DNA of 57,802 bases from Bacteroidales bacterium UBA1184 (GCA_002310235.1 DBYO01000027.1:1-57802), one strand, 5' to 3'. Positions 15,969 through 25,395 are shown, counted from the stretch's first letter. Notes: generated by a model from the letters alone, not told the origin. A program made the numbers and translations.

Positions 15969-18428
15969 TTAGAAACTGATAGTTACACCGCCCGAGAATG
16001 TTATCCCTGCCTGTGGAAAATATGTTGCCCACGATTTCTGTACTCCTTGTTCGTACCATAGTCCGCCGTAGGCGTTGTCGCTGAACTGGGAGTTGAACAG
16101 GTTGCTTATCTCGAACTTGAAGCGTAGCGACTTTACATATCGTCCAGCTATTTCGTAGTCGATGCCAAGGCTGCTGATGCAATATGGCTTTAGCATTCTG
16201 TCGATGCTCGATGTGTTGTCGATGTATTGTTTGCCTACAAATTTCACATTGTAGTACATGTCGAAGTTACCAAAGACGTTGTAAGTGATGTTTCCTGCGG
16301 CAATTATTTCGGGTGAATAAGCAGTGCTGGTTTCACCAGTGTGATATTCTTCGAGGCTTTCGTTCAAGTTTTCGTCGTAGGTATGAGCCTGGTAAACGTA
16401 ATCTTTTATTCTGTTTCTGCTGAACGTGGCGTTGGCTTCGAGGCTGAGCTTGCGATGTGGTTTTACCAGTGCCGACAGCTCTATTCCGCTGCGGTAGCTC
16501 TTGTCGACGTTAGTCATTATGTAATATCCGTTTTGCGAAAATTCTCCAGTTGGCACTATCTGGTTTTCGAAATCCATATAATATAAGTTCAGTTCGCCCG
16601 AGAAAATCTTTGACTTGTACGAATATCCTAGTTCGTAGTCAATCAGAGTTTCATGCTCTATTGTCTTTTTTGTTCCAATAACATCCTTTATGCTGTTTCG
16701 CGACGGTTCCCTGTTTGCGCGGGCTACCGATGCATAAAGTCTCATTTTGGGCGTAATCTGGTAGTTTATACCGCCTTTAGGATTAAAGAAGTTGTAGTCG
16801 TTGTCCTCGTTCAGAAGTATCATCTGTTCGTTTGGCAACAGATTGCAGTCGTAGCCGTTCATTTCGTAGTTTATGATTCTGTACTGCAGGTCGGCGTACA
16901 ATGTAATCTTGTCGATAAAGGTGTATCCTGCCTTGTAGTATGCACAGAATTCTGTCTTGTTACTTCGGTTGTGGTACCATTCGTAATCTTTGTAGCTGTT
17001 GCCTGCATATTGCGTCCATATCAGGTTGCCGAAATACTGACCCGACAAAATGCTACCCGAGCCGCCGAAGGTATTTACAAAGTTTCCGATCTTGTGGGTT
17101 GCGTATATAATGCCGTTGTAGAAGTTGCCGTTTGTCATCCTGCGCCTGATAAGATCTGTTTTTGTGATTGTCGTAGTAGTGTTGTAAATGTTTCCGTTTT
17201 CGACAATTGTGACCGGTAATGATAGGTCGGGAAGCATATAGCTCGAGAAGGTCTGTCCGTTCTTGTATTCCTCTACATATCCGTCGCCATGGTTGTAGTG
17301 CAGCTTGATGTTAAGTTCGACATTGCTCCATATTTTCTGCGAGTATATGAGTTGTACGTGCGTCTGAGTGTAGTTCTCGGCTTCGTCTTCGTAATATTTC
17401 TTTCTGCCGTTGATGTCGAAATATTCTCCTGCGGCATTGTACAACCGGTTGTTGTCGATTATGTTCGACGGACATCCCCACATTGTAATCCCGGATTTTT
17501 GCTTGCCGTAAATGATATTGGCGGCCAGCGAGTTGTTCTTGCCGCGCCAAATTGCACTAACCATTACGGTGTTGTGGTTTATGCCCGACCTGTCGATATA
17601 TCCGTCGCTCTTTATCTTTGCCATCCTGAGGTCGATGGAAAAGCCGTTCTTCATAATTCCGGTGCCTGCCGAGATGCTGGCCTTTATTGTGTTGTACGAA
17701 CCACCCATTACCGTTAAGTCGCCGTATGGTTTGGTGCTTGGCGATTCGGTGGTTATGTCGATGCTCGAGCCATAGGCGAGCGGTCCGTCTGTCGACGAGC
17801 CTGCGCCCCGTGTTATTTTTATATGGTCTGCCGAACTTGCAATATCTGGCAGATGATGCCACAGCGTGTGCCTCGATTCGAGATCACTGAGTTGAATGCC
17901 GTTGAGTGTGATATTTATAGCTTCGCTGTTCATTCCGCGGATACGCAGGTCGGTAAAACCGATGCCGAGTCCATTCTCCGAAAGCGCTACAAACGATGGC
18001 GTTTGTCCGAGGTTATATGGCATGTCGCGGACAATATTTTTTGTGGTTATGTATTTGTGGTCGTAGGTTTCGGTAGTCATCGGTGTGCGCTGGTCCGAAA
18101 TCTTGTCGAGCACATGTAGGCTGTCGGTTGGCCTGTATTCTGGTTGCAATACTATTGTGCCAAGATTCATGTCGGTTTCGACAGCTATTTTTTCGTCGTA
18201 CGGTTCACATCCGGTATGGCTGATCACAAGTCTTTGCGTACCTTTCTTGCACTTGACGGCAAAACTACCGTCGCTTTTTGTTGTGCAACTTTGGGTTGAG
18301 CCGCCAATCATGACTTTTGCACAATACAACGGGGTGCCATCGTTGTCGGTTACTACGCCAGTAATTTTTTGCGACAGGCATATTACTGCCACAAAAATCA
18401 ACGATATTGACAAGATAATGCGTTTCAT
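15969..18428 (-). CDS. TonB-dependent outer-membrane receptor
   Basis: The protein has 819 residues with a signal peptide (MKRIILSISLIFVAVICLSQ). Residues about 21-95 form a carboxypeptidase-regulatory-like domain (ITGVVTDNDGTPLYCAKVMI), then a plug domain (GFTDLRIRGMNSEAINITLN, KITRGAGSSTDG), then a beta-barrel ending in a Bacteroidota-type C-terminus (YFPQAGITFSGGVTISF). It should import a large ligand, such as a metal chelate or vitamin, using TonB energy. There is no SusD partner, so a glycan role is less likely; the length and layout resemble siderophore or cobalamin receptors. The gene is single and divergent from the Zn-ribbon gene. Confidence 0.92.
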   Translation of the reverse strand: MKRIILSISLIFVAVICLSQKITGVVTDNDGTPLYCAKVMIGGSTQSCTTKSDGSFAVKCKKGTQRLVISHTGCEPYDEKIAVETDMNLGTIVLQPEYRPTDSLHVLDKISDQRTPMTTETYDHKYITTKNIVRDMPYNLGQTPSFVALSENGLGIGFTDLRIRGMNSEAINITLNGIQLSDLESRHTLWHHLPDIASSADHIKITRGAGSSTDGPLAYGSSIDITTESPSTKPYGDLTVMGGSYNTIKASISAGTGIMKNGFSIDLRMAKIKSDGYIDRSGINHNTVMVSAIWRGKNNSLAANIIYGKQKSGITMWGCPSNIIDNNRLYNAAGEYFDINGRKKYYEDEAENYTQTHVQLIYSQKIWSNVELNIKLHYNHGDGYVEEYKNGQTFSSYMLPDLSLPVTIVENGNIYNTTTTITKTDLIRRRMTNGNFYNGIIYATHKIGNFVNTFGGSGSILSGQYFGNLIWTQYAGNSYKDYEWYHNRSNKTEFCAYYKAGYTFIDKITLYADLQYRIINYEMNGYDCNLLPNEQMILLNEDNDYNFFNPKGGINYQITPKMRLYASVARANREPSRNSIKDVIGTKKTIEHETLIDYELGYSYKSKIFSGELNLYYMDFENQIVPTGEFSQNGYYIMTNVDKSYRSGIELSALVKPHRKLSLEANATFSRNRIKDYVYQAHTYDENLNESLEEYHTGETSTAYSPEIIAAGNITYNVFGNFDMYYNVKFVGKQYIDNTSSIDRMLKPYCISSLGIDYEIAGRYVKSLRFKFEISNLFNSQFSDNAYGGLWYEQGVQKSWATYFPQAGITFSGGVTISF

Positions 18429-18494
18429 TAGGCGTAGATATATACTCTTTGTTTTATTAAATCCTTACAATACAGGGATAAAACGTTACAAACT

Positions 18495-18502
18495 CAAATT
18501 TA
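18495..18502 (-). promoter_or_regulatory. Promoter of the TonB receptor
   Basis: TAAATTTG on the minus strand, 66 nt upstream of the start codon; no regulator box recognised. Confidence 0.55.
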
Positions 18503-18560
18503 TTTTTCAACAGCGAAAATAATGTTTTTTGCGAATACCAGCAAGTCGGAAAAAATTGTT

Positions 18561-18568
18561 TAAATTTG
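18561..18568 (+). promoter_or_regulatory. Promoter of Zn-ribbon protein and pepA
   Basis: TAAATTTG -7 box, 22 nt before ATG 18591. Confidence 0.7.
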
Positions 18569-18590
18569 CCACTGCTTAACAAGGATTGAT

Positions 18591-18965
18591 ATGAAAAGAG
18601 TTTGTCCAGTATGTCATACGGAGTTCGATGGTCGTGCCGACAAGAAATTCTGCTGCGACCAGTGCCGTAACACTTATAATAATCAGTTGAAGCAGGAAGA
18701 CAACAGCATCACATATAAGATTAACCGAGTGCTGAAGAAAAACCGCCAGATATTGTGCGACTTGTACACCAAGGCCGAAAAGCCGGAAAAGGAAAGGCAT
18801 TCGGTACAGAAGGACAAACTGGTAAGAGAAGGCTTCAAGTTCGACTACATGACAAACATCTACCGTACAAAGACGGACAAGGTTTACTATTATTGTTACG
18901 ACTACGGTTATTACATCGACAACGATTTCGTAGTTATTGTACAAAAGAAAGATTACGTTGATTAA
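18591..18965 (+). CDS. Small zinc-ribbon protein
   Basis: The protein has 124 residues. The N-terminus has a treble-clef or zinc-ribbon motif, CPVCHTEFDGRADKKFCCDQC, with paired CxxC and CCxxC cysteines spaced by 14 residues, resembling DUF2116-type Zn ribbons. The middle is basic and helical (INRVLKKNRQILCDLYTK); the end is tyrosine-rich and beta-like (YYYCYDYGYY). Function is unknown; the basic character suggests nucleic-acid or ribosome contact. It lies 5 bp upstream of the aminopeptidase gene, so the two are cotranscribed. Confidence 0.75.
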   Translation: MKRVCPVCHTEFDGRADKKFCCDQCRNTYNNQLKQEDNSITYKINRVLKKNRQILCDLYTKAEKPEKERHSVQKDKLVREGFKFDYMTNIYRTKTDKVYYYCYDYGYYIDNDFVVIVQKKDYVD

Positions 18966-18970
18966 GATAT

Positions 18971-20386
18971 ATGGTTACAAAGATTGAAAAATACGACAAT
19001 TGCGGAAATGTCGCCTATATTGTCGCTGATGAAGAAAAAATAAAATCGTTAGGTTTCTCGGAAAAGGAAACCGAATATTTGTGCAAAACCCTTGCAAAGA
19101 AGAATTATGCCGTACTTAACCAGTACGACAGATTCTGCTTTTTCGTAATGCCCGATGCCGACAAGTCGGTCGACGAGCAGCGCGAGAAGATAAGAATGAA
19201 CGGCTGTACGATTTCGGATACCCTGAACGCACAGAAATGCAATTCGGTAAGCATAGTCGATAATACAGGAAAAGATTTTGCCTACGATCTGGCCGAAGGA
19301 ATAGAACTCGCCAACTATCGTTTCGATAAGTATCTGACTAAGAAAAAAGAGGTGTCGCTGACAGAGGTAAAGATTTGCGGCGATGTTTGCGAAAAGGCTA
19401 TTGCTCGTCTCAACAGCCTTGTTAAAGGCGTTTTCGTTGCCCGCGACATTATAAACGAGCCATTGTCGTACATGACAGCCAAGAAATTGGCCGAAACGAT
19501 AGAGGAGGTTGGCAAGTCGTGCGGTTTCAAGACCGAAATCCTCGACAAAATGCAAATCGAAAGCCTGAAGATGGGTGGACTTCTTGCTGTGAACCGCGGA
19601 AGCGTTGAGCCACCAACTTTCAGCATCCTGAAATGGGAGCCTGCCGATGCAATAAACGAACGTCCGTATGTACTTGTAGGTAAGGGCCTCGTATTCGATA
19701 CTGGTGGCTACGACCTTAAGCCGTCGAGTTCGATGGATACCATGAAGAGCGACAAGTCTGGTGGTGCAGCTGTGGTCGGAACTATCGCTGCATTGGCGTT
19801 GGCTAAGGTTCCCGTAAAGGTTTACGGGCTTGTGCCTGCAACCGAAAATAGGATAGGAGCAACCGCCTACGTTCCCGAGGACATTATCACAATGTACGAC
19901 GGCACTACTGTTGAGATCGCCAACACCGATGCCGAAGGTCGTCTGATCCTCGCCGATGCACTTTCGTATGCAAAGAAGTACAACCCCGAGCTGGTAATCG
20001 ACATGGCAACGCTCACAGGTGCTGCCATTGTTGCTGTCGGCGACAAGAATACCGCTGTGCTTGGCAATTCGCCCGACGATATTGCAAAACTCAAGGAATG
20101 CGGCTTCAACGTGTGGGAACGACTGATAGAACTGCCATTGTGGGAAGATTTCGCCGAACAGCTCGAATCGCCTATTGCCGACATGAAGAACTGCGGAAAA
20201 CGTTCGGGCGGAACAATTACCGCTGCAATGTTCCTCAAGCACTTTACCGACTACAAGTGGGTTCACCTCGACATTGCCGGACCGGCCTTTACCGAAAAAA
20301 AGGACTCGTATCGTGGCAATGGCGGAACATCGGTACCGACGAGACTATTGTTCAAATTTTTTAATAAATTGACAAAGAAAGGATAA
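18971..20386 (+). CDS. pepA: Leucyl aminopeptidase (M17)
   Basis: A cytoplasmic metallo-exopeptidase of 471 residues that releases N-terminal residues from peptides. The N-terminal macro-like domain is divergent; the C-terminal catalytic domain is clear: GKGLVFDTGGYDLKPSSSMD near residue 236, MKSDKSGGAAVVG, the family signature NTDAEGRLILADALSYA near 317, and VIDMATLTGA. Metal ligands (the K, D, D, D and E of these blocks) are in place. Length is near the usual 480-500. It is cotranscribed with the Zn-ribbon gene. Confidence 0.93.
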   Translation: MVTKIEKYDNCGNVAYIVADEEKIKSLGFSEKETEYLCKTLAKKNYAVLNQYDRFCFFVMPDADKSVDEQREKIRMNGCTISDTLNAQKCNSVSIVDNTGKDFAYDLAEGIELANYRFDKYLTKKKEVSLTEVKICGDVCEKAIARLNSLVKGVFVARDIINEPLSYMTAKKLAETIEEVGKSCGFKTEILDKMQIESLKMGGLLAVNRGSVEPPTFSILKWEPADAINERPYVLVGKGLVFDTGGYDLKPSSSMDTMKSDKSGGAAVVGTIAALALAKVPVKVYGLVPATENRIGATAYVPEDIITMYDGTTVEIANTDAEGRLILADALSYAKKYNPELVIDMATLTGAAIVAVGDKNTAVLGNSPDDIAKLKECGFNVWERLIELPLWEDFAEQLESPIADMKNCGKRSGGTITAAMFLKHFTDYKWVHLDIAGPAFTEKKDSYRGNGGTSVPTRLLFKFFNKLTKKG

Positions 20387-20396
20387 TACGATAATC

Positions 20397-20426
20397 AGTA
20401 GAGTCGTTGCATGCAACGACTCTACT
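20397..20426. repeat. REP-like perfect palindrome
   Basis: AGTAGAGTCGTTGCA followed at once by its exact reverse complement (30 bp, no loop). It resembles the short dispersed palindromes seen between genes in Bacteroidota. It could end pepA transcription, but no T run follows. Confidence 0.75.
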
Positions 20427-20488
20427 ATTCAAATTTTCAAATCTTCGAATTTTCAAATTATCAAATCATCGCAAATCGTAAATTAAAT

Positions 20489-20496
20489 TATTTTTG
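20489..20496 (+). promoter_or_regulatory. Promoter of pdxA
   Basis: TATTTTTG -7 box, 27 nt before ATG 20524. Confidence 0.7.
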
Positions 20497-20523
20497 CACC
20501 AAAATTTTTGAAAACATAACACT

Positions 20524-21588
20524 ATGACTAAAATAAAAATAGGTTTTACCCCTGGTGATATTAACGGAATCGGCTACGAAGTGATTCTCAAGTCGTTAAT
20601 CGACATAAAGAATATCCCAAACGCCGTGACTATAATATATGGTTCTCCAAAAATTCTTGCATACTACAAGAAAAATCTTGGAAGCAACGTGAATACAACT
20701 ACGATAAATTCGGCAGAAGAAGCCAAAAATATCGGAATCTATGTCATCAACTGCAACAGCGAGGAAATTCGCGTCGAAGTGGGCAAGTCGAATGAAATAG
20801 CCGGTTTGGCTTCGTACCAGGCTCTCGAGAAGGCTGTCGCCGACCTTAAGAACAAGGATATTGATATTCTTGTCACAGGACCTATTAATAAATGGAACAT
20901 CCAGTCGGCTGGCTTCAATTTCCCAGGTCATACCGAATATTTGGCACAGCAGTTCAATGCCGACAAGTGCCTGATGCTCATGTGCAGCGAGGCCTTGCGC
21001 GTAGGTGTGGCAACTGGCCATATTCCTATTTCGGAAGTTTCGAAGTGCCTGACAAAGGAACTCATACTCGAGAAACTTGAATTGCTCAACGATTCGCTAA
21101 AGCGCGACTTCACAATTCGCAAGCCTCGCATTGCAGTCCTTGGTCTCAATCCGCATTGCGGCGACCATGGCGTAATAGGCAACGAGGAAGAAAAGATAAT
21201 AATTCCAGCCATAAACGAAGCCAAGGAAAAGGATATTCTGGCATTCGGTCCATATTCTGCCGACGGGTTCTTCGGCTCAGGCGACTTCAAGAAGTTCGAT
21301 GCAGTACTTGCAATGTACCACGACCAGGGTCTTGCTCCGTTCAAGGCTTTGACATTCGACGACGGTGTAAACTTTACAGCAGGATTGCCGATAGTACGCA
21401 CTTCTCCAGCACACGGAACCGCTTACGAGATTGCAGGCAAGAACCAGGCGAACTACTTGCCAATGTGCAACGCAATTCGCATGGCTGTCGATATTTTCAA
21501 CAATAGGAGAAGTCTCGAAAACTTGGAAGAATCGCGCCATAATGTTGACGATTACAATATTAACGAAATAAATGAAGTTGACGAATAA
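20524..21588 (+). CDS. pdxA: 4-hydroxythreonine-4-phosphate dehydrogenase
   Basis: The protein has 354 residues. It oxidises 4-phosphohydroxy-threonine in the DXP-dependent route to pyridoxal phosphate. Family blocks: GFTPGDINGIGYEVILK at the N-terminus, VTGPINKWNIQSAGFNFPGH, GLNPHCGDHGVIGNEE, the metal/phosphate motif YHDQGLAPFKAL near residue 265, and VRTSPAHGTAYEIAG. The C-terminus has an acidic, poorly conserved tail of about 25 residues. The malic enzyme gene starts 6 bp after the stop, suggesting cotranscription without an obvious pathway link. Confidence 0.95.
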   Translation: MTKIKIGFTPGDINGIGYEVILKSLIDIKNIPNAVTIIYGSPKILAYYKKNLGSNVNTTTINSAEEAKNIGIYVINCNSEEIRVEVGKSNEIAGLASYQALEKAVADLKNKDIDILVTGPINKWNIQSAGFNFPGHTEYLAQQFNADKCLMLMCSEALRVGVATGHIPISEVSKCLTKELILEKLELLNDSLKRDFTIRKPRIAVLGLNPHCGDHGVIGNEEEKIIIPAINEAKEKDILAFGPYSADGFFGSGDFKKFDAVLAMYHDQGLAPFKALTFDDGVNFTAGLPIVRTSPAHGTAYEIAGKNQANYLPMCNAIRMAVDIFNNRRSLENLEESRHNVDDYNINEINEVDE

Positions 21589-21594
21589 ATAATT

Positions 21595-22896
21595 ATGAGT
21601 TTATACACAAAACAGGATGCTCTCGACTATCATAGCCAAGGCAGAAAAGGAAAGATAGAGGTTGTTTCGACAAAGGATTTCCGTACGCAGAAGGACTTGT
21701 CTCTTGCATATACTCCTGGTGTGGCTGAACCATGCCTCGAAATTAAGGATGACGTACAGAAGGTTTATGACTATACAGCAAAGGGTAACCTTGTAGCTGT
21801 TGTAAGTAATGGTACGGCTGTCCTTGGTCTCGGAGATATCGGTCCCGAGGCAGGTAAGCCGGTTATGGAAGGCAAGGGCTTGTTGTTCAAGTCGTTCGCT
21901 GACGTAGACGTGTTCGACATTGAAATCAACGAGAAGGATCCACAGAAAGTTGTGGAGATTGTTAAGTCTCTCGAACCTACTTTCGGCGGTATAAATCTTG
22001 AGGACATCAAGGCTCCGGAATGCTTCTACATTGAAACCGAACTCAAGAAGCAGATGAATATTCCTGTTTTCCACGATGACCAGCACGGAACTGCAATAAT
22101 TTCGGGTGCTGCATTGCTTAATGCTTTGAAGATTGCAGGAAAGAAAATTGACGAGGTTAAGGTTGTGTTCAACGGGGCAGGTGCTGCTGGCATAAGCTGT
22201 GCACGTTTATTCTGCACCTTGGGCGTAAAACGCGAAAACATAGTTCTTTGCGACAGCAAGGGCGTTGTTCGTGCCGACAATCCAAAACTAACAGAACAGA
22301 AGCGCGAGTTTGCAACTACACGCGACTTGCATACTTTGGCCGAGGCTATGGTCGGTGCCGATGTATTTGCCGGTGTTTCGGTAGGCAATGTCGTTTCAAA
22401 GGAAATGATGAAGACTATGGCAAAAGACCCCGTTGTGTTCGCTATGGCAAATCCTACTCCCGAAATATCATACGAGGATGCAAAAGAGTCGCGTCCCGAC
22501 GTAATAATTGCAACTGGTAGAAGCGATTATCCGAATCAGGTAAACAATGTGCTCGGTTTCCCGTTCATTTTCCGTGGTGCTTTGGATGTTTGCGCAACCC
22601 AGATAAACGAGGAAATGAAGATTGCTGCTTCTCATGCTTTGGCAGAGCTTGCTCACGAACCAGTACCAGAATATGTATGTAAAGCTTACAATGTAGATAA
22701 AATCGAATTCGGTCGCGAATACATTATTCCAAAGCCGCTCGATTTGCGAGTGATAGAATGCGTTGCTCCTGCAGTTGCAAAGGCAGCTATGGAAACGGGT
22801 GTTGCTCGTCGCAACATTACCGACTGGGAAGAATATAAGTTGCAACTCCGTGCACGAGTTAGGAGAGTACACGACAATTACGGAAAGACAAGATAA
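21595..22896 (+). CDS. Malic enzyme, short form without PTA domain
   Basis: The protein has 433 residues. It decarboxylates malate oxidatively to pyruvate with NAD(P). Seen: SLAYTPGVAEPCLEI, AVLGLGDIGPEAGKPVMEGK, ADVDVFDIEI, FHDDQHGTAIISGAALLNA and the Rossmann VVFNGAGAAGISCARLF. Many Bacteroidota MaeB proteins are about 760 residues with a C-terminal phosphotransacetylase-like domain; here the protein ends naturally (RVRRVHDNYGKTR) with no PTA remnant after it, so it is the single-domain form. Allosteric control by acetyl-CoA through that domain would then be absent. Cofactor choice cannot be decided by eye. Confidence 0.93.
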   Translation: MSLYTKQDALDYHSQGRKGKIEVVSTKDFRTQKDLSLAYTPGVAEPCLEIKDDVQKVYDYTAKGNLVAVVSNGTAVLGLGDIGPEAGKPVMEGKGLLFKSFADVDVFDIEINEKDPQKVVEIVKSLEPTFGGINLEDIKAPECFYIETELKKQMNIPVFHDDQHGTAIISGAALLNALKIAGKKIDEVKVVFNGAGAAGISCARLFCTLGVKRENIVLCDSKGVVRADNPKLTEQKREFATTRDLHTLAEAMVGADVFAGVSVGNVVSKEMMKTMAKDPVVFAMANPTPEISYEDAKESRPDVIIATGRSDYPNQVNNVLGFPFIFRGALDVCATQINEEMKIAASHALAELAHEPVPEYVCKAYNVDKIEFGREYIIPKPLDLRVIECVAPAVAKAAMETGVARRNITDWEEYKLQLRARVRRVHDNYGKTR

Positions 22897-22959
22897 TTAA
22901 CGAATATTTACGTAAACTATAAGGTTTTAGAGTGACGATTTAAGATAAAGGGTTAGGTT

Positions 22960-23970
22960 ATGAAGAAGATTTTGCTTGTAAGCCTTGTTTTGCTTTCATC
23001 GTTATGCTTTGCACAGACAAAGTCAATACTTTTTGTTGGAAATAGCTACACGCAATGCAATGGCGGGTTGGAGAATATGCTGAAGTCGTTGGCAGCCTCG
23101 AAAGGAATTGAAATCGAGGCCGAACAAGCTGCTATTGGCGGTTATTCGTTAAAAAAGCATTGCAATAATCAGCAGACTCTGGATAAAATCCGTTCAAAAA
23201 ATTGGGATTATGTGGTTTTGCAGGAATTTAGCTTAAATCCGGCATATCCGCCAGAGGTTGTAGATACCCTTACATATCCTTATGCAAAGATTCTCAGCGA
23301 CATGATACACAACCAGAGCATTTGTACCCAATTGTATTTCTATATGACATGGGGACGAAAGAATGGTTATTCGAACGATACAACATATATGCCATTGACT
23401 ACTTACGACGGAATGCAGAGACGTCTTGCCGAAAGTTATTGCGAAATGGCTATCGATAATGACGGATCGGTTGCTCCTGTTGGTATGGCTTGGAAATACG
23501 TGCGCGACAATTATCCCGAAATTGAACTATATACTGAAGACAATAGTCATCCAAGTCCCCAAGGCACATATCTGGCTGCTTGTGTGTTTTACGCATCAAT
23601 ATTCAAGTCATCGCCCGAAGGAGCTAAATTCACGTATGGACTAAACGAAAAAGAAGCAAATATATTGCAGCAAGCTGCGGCTATCGTGGTTCTCAATAAT
23701 ATGGAAATATGGAGGCTCGATATAAAACCAAAATGTGAGGAATATGAAAGTGGAAAACGTAGTGTAGTTACATTCTCAACTATAGCCGTAGATGGCAAAC
23801 TTATGTTTAACAAGAATATTATATCCGAATATACCATTTATTCATATACTGGAAAACTATGCAAGCAAGGTAAAGTCCATGGTTCTACTCTCGACGTATC
23901 TGACCTTCTCTCGGGTTTATACCTTATAAAACTAGGTAATGACGAAGCCCAGAAATTTATAATAGAGTAG
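22960..23970 (+). CDS. DUF4886/SGNH-like secreted protein with T9SS tail
   Basis: The protein has 336 residues. A signal peptide (MKKILLVSLVLLSSLCFAQ) is followed by an SGNH-hydrolase-like domain: the nucleophile block ILFVGNSYTQCNGG, DYVVLQEFSLNP, YFYMTWGR, and the Asp/His block DNSHPSPQGTYLAA near residue 190. From about residue 260 there is a T9SS type A sorting domain ending GLYLIKLGNDEAQKFIIE. So it should be exported through the outer membrane and attached to the surface. The substrate is unknown; SGNH enzymes act on ester groups of glycans or lipids. It is a tandem paralogue of the next gene. Confidence 0.82.
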   Translation: MKKILLVSLVLLSSLCFAQTKSILFVGNSYTQCNGGLENMLKSLAASKGIEIEAEQAAIGGYSLKKHCNNQQTLDKIRSKNWDYVVLQEFSLNPAYPPEVVDTLTYPYAKILSDMIHNQSICTQLYFYMTWGRKNGYSNDTTYMPLTTYDGMQRRLAESYCEMAIDNDGSVAPVGMAWKYVRDNYPEIELYTEDNSHPSPQGTYLAACVFYASIFKSSPEGAKFTYGLNEKEANILQQAAAIVVLNNMEIWRLDIKPKCEEYESGKRSVVTFSTIAVDGKLMFNKNIISEYTIYSYTGKLCKQGKVHGSTLDVSDLLSGLYLIKLGNDEAQKFIIE

Positions 23971-24065
23971 TATATATTTACTTATTGTACAATAAATCCA
24001 AGTTCGGCATAATGGTGTTATAACCAAAATTGTATTGAAAATATTTGTACTTAGCTTTTTTTGCA

Positions 24066-24073
24066 TATATTTG
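24066..24073 (+). promoter_or_regulatory. Promoter of the second DUF4886 gene
   Basis: TATATTTG -7 box with TTG about 18 bp upstream (24045-24047); leader about 20 nt. Confidence 0.7.
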
Positions 24074-24099
24074 TGCAAATATTTTAAATACAAAACATT

Positions 24100-25395
24100 A
24101 TGAAGAAAGTTCTTGTTATAATAGTGAGTTTTGTTTTGCTTTCGTCGTTATGCTTTGCGCAGACAAAATCGATACTTTTTATAGGCAATAGTTATACATA
24201 TTATAACGGTGGTGTCGATGCGATGCTCAAGAATATTGCTTTGGCGGAAGGCGATACCTTATATACAGAATCGCTTACGGCAGGTGGCGCCTCTTTCAGT
24301 ACTTTTTGCAACAATTCCGAGACGTTCAACCGTATAAGGTCGCGGGCGTGGGATTATGTAGTGTTACAGGAGCAGAGCCAGTTGCCGTCGTTTCCACCGT
24401 CGCAGGTCGAGACGGGGTGCTATCCGTATGCAAAGCGTTTGTGCGACTCTATACGAGCCAACGATTCGTGTACTCAGATTCTGTTCTTTATGACTTGGGG
24501 ACGCGAAAATGGCGACCAGAGCAATTGTGCCAACTATCCGCCATTGTGTACCTACGACGGTATGCAGCAGCGTCTTCGCGAAAGTTATGTGCAGATGGCC
24601 GACGACAACAATGCCATTGCAGTGCCGGTAGGCTTGGCGTGGAAGTATGTCCGCGACAACTATCCCGAAATCGACCTTTATCAGTCGGATGAAAGCCATC
24701 CATCGTTGGCGGGAACATATTTGGCGGCATTGACTTTCTGCTCTGTAATATATGGTTATGATTATGTTTCAGAAATTTCATATTGCCCTGAAAATATTGA
24801 TTTTAATACTAGGAGAGATTTAATCATTGGGGCCGTGGGTGCAGTAAGTAGGAATTGGGCTGAATGTAATATTAACGAATCGCTATTTGTACATTTCGAA
24901 TCATTGTGGCTGACTAAGGCTATTGGAGCAGAATATATGAGTGTTCATGTTCCTGCGGATTTTGATTCGTGTGTATATAGCGGTAATGGAGTTACTTATA
25001 CAGTTTTGCCAGAGGATGTTGGTTATAGTACATATTATAGTACTTTTTATTTTACGGTCGAAGATTTTCTAGCAGATCAAGATGATACCGTTGATATATG
25101 TTTTACACTATATCGTAGAGAATGCAGTTATTCCCTTTGTGAAGAATTTTATTATTGCGTCTTAGGTGGTATTAATAATGTTCAATCTGAAAATCTTTCT
25201 TTCACAAATCCAGTTGCCAATGGCAAAATCCAGTTCGGCATGGACGTAGTTGGCGATTACGAGATTTATTCCATGGATGGACGTTTGCTCGTCAGCGGTT
25301 GGGTTTCGGGCAGCGAGATTGATGTGTCGCAGTTAAAGCATGGAATGTATCTGTTGAGAATTAATGGGATAGGATATAAGTTTGCGGTGGAATAG
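24100..25395 (+). CDS. DUF4886/SGNH-like secreted protein with T9SS tail, longer paralogue
   Basis: The protein has 431 residues and a signal peptide ending in CFAQ. The SGNH-like domain repeats the blocks of the preceding gene: ILFIGNSYTYYNGGVDAML, DYVVLQEQSQLPSFPPSQV, LFFMTWGREN, and DESHPSLAGTYLAAL. An extra region (about residues 230-350) is more AT-rich in codon use and carries several Tyr/Ser/Asp stretches; it may be a binding or linker domain. The C-terminal sorting domain ends GMYLLRINGIGYKFAVE. Tandem duplication is likely. It should be a surface-attached esterase-like enzyme of unknown substrate. Confidence 0.82.
   Translation: MKKVLVIIVSFVLLSSLCFAQTKSILFIGNSYTYYNGGVDAMLKNIALAEGDTLYTESLTAGGASFSTFCNNSETFNRIRSRAWDYVVLQEQSQLPSFPPSQVETGCYPYAKRLCDSIRANDSCTQILFFMTWGRENGDQSNCANYPPLCTYDGMQQRLRESYVQMADDNNAIAVPVGLAWKYVRDNYPEIDLYQSDESHPSLAGTYLAALTFCSVIYGYDYVSEISYCPENIDFNTRRDLIIGAVGAVSRNWAECNINESLFVHFESLWLTKAIGAEYMSVHVPADFDSCVYSGNGVTYTVLPEDVGYSTYYSTFYFTVEDFLADQDDTVDICFTLYRRECSYSLCEEFYYCVLGGINNVQSENLSFTNPVANGKIQFGMDVVGDYEIYSMDGRLLVSGWVSGSEIDVSQLKHGMYLLRINGIGYKFAVE

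Noticed and set aside
19049..20266. 405-codon open frame antisense to the aminopeptidase gene
   Set aside because: It mirrors pepA codon use, has no start signals and matches no family; a shadow frame.
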